Origin: Paraburkholderia tropica | Lineage (GTDB): Bacteria; Pseudomonadota; Gammaproteobacteria; Burkholderiales; Burkholderiaceae | Assembly: GCF_900109265.1 (NCBI RefSeq) | Contig: NZ_FNZM01000006.1 | Span: 248,001-312,000, forward strand | Reading direction: 5' to 3' | DNA length: 64,000 bases | Shown here: positions 60,663 through 64,000 of the stretch, piece by piece | Layout of the letters: the number at the start of each line of letters is the position of its first letter | Numbering within the stretch: position 1 is the stretch's first letter | Notes under the pieces: generated by a model | What the model saw: the letters and a program-made list of their open reading frames with translations, nothing else | Databases searched by the model: none | What the model was told of the DNA's origin: nothing | Made by a program: the position numbers and the translations under genes

Positions 60663-62390
60663 ATGGATACGATCATTTTCTGGGGTGCCGCCGGTCTGGC
60701 GGTCATCGTGGGCCTGTGCCTGATCGGCCTGATTTTCGCGCGCCTGTATGTGCGCGCTTCGGCCGAACGCGCGTTCGTGCGTACGGGTCTCGGCGGCCAG
60801 CGCGTCATCATGAGCGGCGGCGCGGTCGTGCTGCCCGTGTTCCACGAGGTCATCCCGATCAACATGAACACGCTGAAGCTCGAAGTCAGCCGCGCCTCGC
60901 GCGACAGCCTGATCACGAAGGACCGCATGCGCGTGGACGTGGTGGTGGCGTTCTTCGTGCGCGTCGCGCCCACGGCGGAAGGCGTGTCAACAGCCGCGCA
61001 GACGCTCGGCCAGCGCACACTCGCGCCCGAGAATCTGCGCGCGCTCGTCGACGACAAGTTCGTCGACGCGCTGCGCTCAACCGCCGCGCAAATGACGATG
61101 CAGGATCTACAGGACGCGCGCGAGAAGTTCGTGCAGGGCGTGCAGAACACCGTCGCCGAAGATCTGACCAAAAACGGTCTCGAACTCGAAAGCGTCTCGC
61201 TGACCAACTTCAATCAGACCTCGAAGGAATACTTCGATCCGAATAACGCGTTCGACGCCGAAGGTCTCACGAAGCTCACGCAGGAAACCGAGCGCCGCCG
61301 CAAGGAGCGCAACGAGGTCGAGCAGGATACCGAAGTCTCCGTACGCGAGAAGAATCGCGACGCGCTGTCGAAGCGTCTCGAGATCGACCAGCAGGAAGCC
61401 TTCATGAAGCTCGAACAGGAGCAGCAGGTCAAGACGCGCACGGCCGAGCAGAACGCGCGCATCACGGCGTTCGAGGCGCAGCGCCATCAGGAGGCCGAGC
61501 AGAGCCGCATCGGCGCGGAGCGTCAGGTGCAGGAGTCGGAGATCGAGCGCGAGCAGGCCGTGCGTTCGCGCAAGGTGGAAGCCGACCGCGAAATTCGCGT
61601 GAAGGAAATCGAGCAGGCCAAGGTCACTCAGATCGCCGAGCAGGAGCGCGCGATCATCATCGCGCAGAAGTCCGAGGCGCAATCGCAGGCTCAGGCGCGC
61701 GCCAACGAATCGCTGGCCGAAGCCGTGAAGGCCGAGCAGCTCGTGGAAACCACGCGCCGCACCGCCGAGGCGGACCGCGCGAAGCAGGTTGCGCTGATCG
61801 AAGCCGCGCAGGAAGCCGAAACCAACGCCGTGCACGTCACGACCAAGGCGCGCGCGGAGCGCGAGGCCGCGCAGATGCAGGCCACGGCGATCGTCGAACT
61901 GGCCGAGGCCGAGCGCAAGAAGGGGCTCGCCGAAGCCGAGGCGCAGCGCGCGCTGAACGACGCCATCAACACTTTGTCATCGGATCAGACCAGCCTGAAG
62001 TTCCGGCTCGCGTTGCTGCAGGCGCTGCCGGCCATCATCGAGCAGACCGTCGAGCCGATGAAGTCGATCGAAGGCATCAAGATCATTCAGGTCGACGGCC
62101 TCAACCGCCAGGTCGGCGTGGCCGCCGACGGCGCGGCCACGAATGGCTCGGGACTGGGCGCGGGCGGCAATCTGGCCGAGCAGGCCATGTCGGCGGCGCT
62201 GACCTATCGCGCGCATGCGCCGCTCGTCGATTCGCTGCTCAAGGAAATCGGCCTGGCCGGCGGCTCGCTGCCGGCGATGGTGCCGGGGCTCGCGAATCTG
62301 GCGAATGGCACGAGCGGCGCGAATGGCGTCGATGCCACGCTGGCCGCGCCGCACGAACCGCGCCTCACCGACGGCCACGCCGCGGCTTAA
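60663..62390 (+). CDS. yqiK: Flotillin-like protein YqiK (SPFH domain)
   Basis: A 575-residue SPFH protein. An N-terminal membrane anchor (IIFWGAAGLAVIVGLCLIGL) precedes the SPFH domain at about residues 35-210 (VLPVFHEVIPINMNTLKLEV and SRASRDSLITKDRMRVDVVV). A long Glu/Ala/Gln-rich coiled coil at about 210-430 and a conserved distal block (LKFRLALLQALPAIIEQTVEPM followed by KSIEGIKIIQ) follow. A Gly/Ala-rich tail ends the protein. It forms oligomeric membrane scaffolds with YqiJ. The ribosome site is weak, so translation may depend on the upstream gene. Confidence 0.92.
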   Translation: MDTIIFWGAAGLAVIVGLCLIGLIFARLYVRASAERAFVRTGLGGQRVIMSGGAVVLPVFHEVIPINMNTLKLEVSRASRDSLITKDRMRVDVVVAFFVRVAPTAEGVSTAAQTLGQRTLAPENLRALVDDKFVDALRSTAAQMTMQDLQDAREKFVQGVQNTVAEDLTKNGLELESVSLTNFNQTSKEYFDPNNAFDAEGLTKLTQETERRRKERNEVEQDTEVSVREKNRDALSKRLEIDQQEAFMKLEQEQQVKTRTAEQNARITAFEAQRHQEAEQSRIGAERQVQESEIEREQAVRSRKVEADREIRVKEIEQAKVTQIAEQERAIIIAQKSEAQSQAQARANESLAEAVKAEQLVETTRRTAEADRAKQVALIEAAQEAETNAVHVTTKARAEREAAQMQATAIVELAEAERKKGLAEAEAQRALNDAINTLSSDQTSLKFRLALLQALPAIIEQTVEPMKSIEGIKIIQVDGLNRQVGVAADGAATNGSGLGAGGNLAEQAMSAALTYRAHAPLVDSLLKEIGLAGGSLPAMVPGLANLANGTSGANGVDATLAAPHEPRLTDGHAAA

Positions 62391-62436
62391 ACGCACTCGC
62401 CCGATCCGTTCAGCGCATTCCACACATTCGGCGCAT

Positions 62437-62796
62437 TCAGCTCAACTCGCAGAACCGCAGAATATTGCCGAACGGATCGTGAATCTGCATCTGGCGGCCC
62501 CACGGCAGCGTCTCCACGCCGGGCCGCGCATAGGCGTAAGGCTTCGCGGCCAGCTCGCGATGGAACGCCTCGATGTCCTCCACGGGCAGAAACAGCACCG
62601 TGCCCGGCGTGCCGTCGCCGTGATGCTCGCTCAGATGCAGCACGAGCGCGTCGCGATGCAGTTGCACGTAGAGCGGCAAATCCGCTTCGAAGCGATGTTC
62701 CCAGTCGGGCTTGAAGCCCAGATAGTCGCAATAGAACGCGTAGGCTTTCTCGATCGAAAACATGCGCAGGATGGGAATCGGGGCGAGGAGTTTCAT
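62437..62796 (-). CDS. VOC-superfamily (glyoxalase/bleomycin-resistance-like) protein
   Basis: A 119-residue single VOC module in the bleomycin-resistance style: PILRMFSIEKAYAFYCDYLGFKPDW at the start, then LYVQLHRDALVLHLSEHHGDG and VEDIEAFHRELAAKPY, ending PWGRQMQIHDPFGNILRFCE. It has the metal or antibiotic-binding beta-alpha-beta repeats, but the usual Glu/His metal set is incomplete, so binding rather than catalysis is possible. The chosen ATG at 62796 fits the fold; longer frames run through a repeat-rich leader. Confidence 0.84.
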   Translation of the reverse strand: MKLLAPIPILRMFSIEKAYAFYCDYLGFKPDWEHRFEADLPLYVQLHRDALVLHLSEHHGDGTPGTVLFLPVEDIEAFHRELAAKPYAYARPGVETLPWGRQMQIHDPFGNILRFCELS

Positions 62797-62810
62797 CGCT
62801 TGTTTTATCG

Positions 62811-62830
62811 CGGTTGGCGGCGGTTGGCGG
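62811..62830. repeat. Two direct 10-bp repeats in the VOC leader
   Basis: CGGTTGGCGG occurs twice in tandem and a third imperfect copy (CGGTCGGTAG) follows. It lies in the divergent gap between the VOC and recombinase genes. Confidence 0.6.
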
Positions 62831-62969
62831 CGGTCGGTAGCGGCTGATTGCCGGTGACGCAAAGTCGATCCGGCGGCCACGATTATGGCGCGACGCGCGT
62901 CGCCGTGCGCGATCCGCGTTATAGTCGGCAGCGTCTTTGCCTTTTGCCTCCCGCGCCACCGCTTCACCC

Positions 62970-64000
62970 ATGCACACCGCCCTCCTCGCCCCGCGTCCGC
63001 TCGACGCGCTCGAACTGCCCGCCGATCTCGATGGCCGCGACGGCGTGAACCGCGCCAACGGCCGCATGCAGATCGCGGCGGCCAACGATCTCGACGCGAT
63101 CCGCGCCTGGCTCGCGCGCGTCGCCGACTCGAAGGCGACCTTCGAAACCTATCGCAAGGAAGCCGAGCGTCTGCTGCTGTGGGCCATCGTGCAGCTCGGC
63201 AAACCGCTCTCCTCGCTCACGCACGAAGATCTGCTCGCCTATCAGCGTTTTCTCGCCGATCCGCAACCGGCGGCGCGCTGGTGCGCGGGCGGCGGCCGCA
63301 AGCACGCGCGCGACGATCCGCGCTGGCGTCCGTTCTACGGCCCGCTGTCCGCCGCCAGCCAGCGTCAGGCGATGGTCATTCTCAACGCGCTGTTTTCGTG
63401 GCTCGTGAGCGCCGGTTATCTCGCGGGCAATCCGCTTTCGCTGTCACGCCAGCGCGCGCGCCGCGCGCAGCCGCGCATCACGCGTTATCTCGAACGCGGT
63501 CTCTGGGACGAAGTGAAGGCCTATGTCGACGCCCTGCCGCGCGCAAGCGCCCGCGAACGCGAACGCCACAGCCGCGCGCGCTGGCTGCTCACGCTGCTCT
63601 ATCTCGGCGGCCTGCGCATCTCCGAAGTCGGCATCAACACGATGGGCGATTTCTTCGCGCGCCGCGACGCGTCGGGCGAGGAACGCTGGTGGCTCGACGT
63701 GCTCGGCAAGGGCGAGCGTCGCCGTCTCGTGCCCGCGACCGCCGAACTGATGACCGAACTCGCGCGCTATCGCGAGCAGCGCGGCCTGAGCGCCTTGCCC
63801 GCGCCGCACGAAGCGACGCCGCTCGTGCTGCCGATCGGCCAGTCGACCAAACCGCTCACGCGCGCGGCGCTGCACACCATCGTCAAGGGGATTTTCGCGG
63901 GCGCGGCGCAACGTCTGCGCGACGCGGCGGCGCAGGAAACCGACCCCGCGCGCGCGGCCGGCGGCACGGCGCGCGCGGCGCTGCTGGAGAGCGCGTCGGC
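62970..64000 (+). CDS. Tyrosine recombinase / phage-type integrase, 3' end outside window
   Basis: The frame from ATG 62970 is open to the right edge, giving at least 343 residues. An N-terminal SAM-like core-binding domain (IRAWLARVADSKATFETYRK and LSSLTHEDLLAYQRFLAD) is followed by a catalytic domain with the first catalytic Arg in LLYLGGLRISEV and the beta-hairpin Lys in DVLGKGERRRLVP. The HxxR, His/Trp and nucleophilic Tyr boxes would lie beyond the window, so activity cannot be judged. Codon use looks like its neighbours, and no att site or tRNA is visible, so it may be a resident recombinase rather than a fresh prophage. Confidence 0.85.
   Translation, partial: MHTALLAPRPLDALELPADLDGRDGVNRANGRMQIAAANDLDAIRAWLARVADSKATFETYRKEAERLLLWAIVQLGKPLSSLTHEDLLAYQRFLADPQPAARWCAGGGRKHARDDPRWRPFYGPLSAASQRQAMVILNALFSWLVSAGYLAGNPLSLSRQRARRAQPRITRYLERGLWDEVKAYVDALPRASARERERHSRARWLLTLLYLGGLRISEVGINTMGDFFARRDASGEERWWLDVLGKGERRRLVPATAELMTELARYREQRGLSALPAPHEATPLVLPIGQSTKPLTRAALHTIVKGIFAGAAQRLRDAAAQETDPARAAGGTARAALLESAS

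Overview
The window is a stretch of high-GC (visibly about two thirds G+C) chromosome from a beta-proteobacterium. The organism looks like a Burkholderiaceae member, most likely Paraburkholderia, Caballeronia or Burkholderia. The reasons are the density of LysR regulators beside small catabolic operons, several CUT2 sugar ABC transporters, the non-phosphorylative L-arabinose pathway, FabV, and a chemoreceptor ending in a WETF-type tether. Genus is an inference. No rRNA, tRNA, CRISPR array or insertion sequence was seen. One tyrosine recombinase is cut by the right edge.

Layout. (1) 1-7.7 kb: the end of an MFS gene, an SDR, then a five-gene minus-strand operon (D-2-hydroxyacid dehydrogenase, RraA-like protein, MFS, SMP-30 lactonase-like protein, FMN hydroxyacid oxidase) divergent from a LysR gene. 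It looks like a complete but unassigned hydroxy-acid or aldonate catabolic pathway. (2) 7.8-17.6 kb: NudK-like hydrolase, YciI-like protein, PAS-GGDEF-EAL protein, FRG-domain protein, an MHS-type MFS with an M20 peptidase and LysR, and a chemoreceptor behind a good sigma-28 promoter. (3) 17.7-21.3 kb: a possible cell-cell signalling locus with an atypical response regulator, a CalE7/TebC-like hotdog thioesterase and a multi-TM histidine kinase. (4) 21.7-35.8 kb: GlxA-type regulator with an HD hydrolase, MFS/LysR pair, a diguanylate cyclase next to a CSS-motif phosphodiesterase, a cupin regulator with a GNAT, OsmC, LysR/NAD epimerase, and the enoyl-ACP reductase FabV. (5) 35.8-58.7 kb: a sugar and sugar-acid island. 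It holds an IlvD/Edd dehydratase divergent from ytfQRT-yjfF, an FrcBCA-like ABC system with a GntR regulator, and an eight-gene minus-strand operon divergent from a GbpR-like LysR gene. (6) 58.7-64 kb: a methyltransferase, the YqiJ-YqiK (flotillin) pair, a VOC protein and the partial recombinase.

How it works together. The 47-57.6 kb operon encodes uptake of L-arabinose or a stereochemically related sugar (AraFGH plus an MFS carrier) and its oxidation by sugar 1-dehydrogenase, aldonate dehydratase, 2-keto-3-deoxy-acid dehydratase and 2-oxoglutarate semialdehyde dehydrogenase to 2-oxoglutarate. Only the lactonase is missing. A near-identical second aldonate dehydratase sits beside a furanose-type importer 20 kb away, so pyranose and furanose forms may be served separately. 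Three c-di-GMP proteins, a chemoreceptor and the 17.7-21.3 kb locus add a signalling layer.
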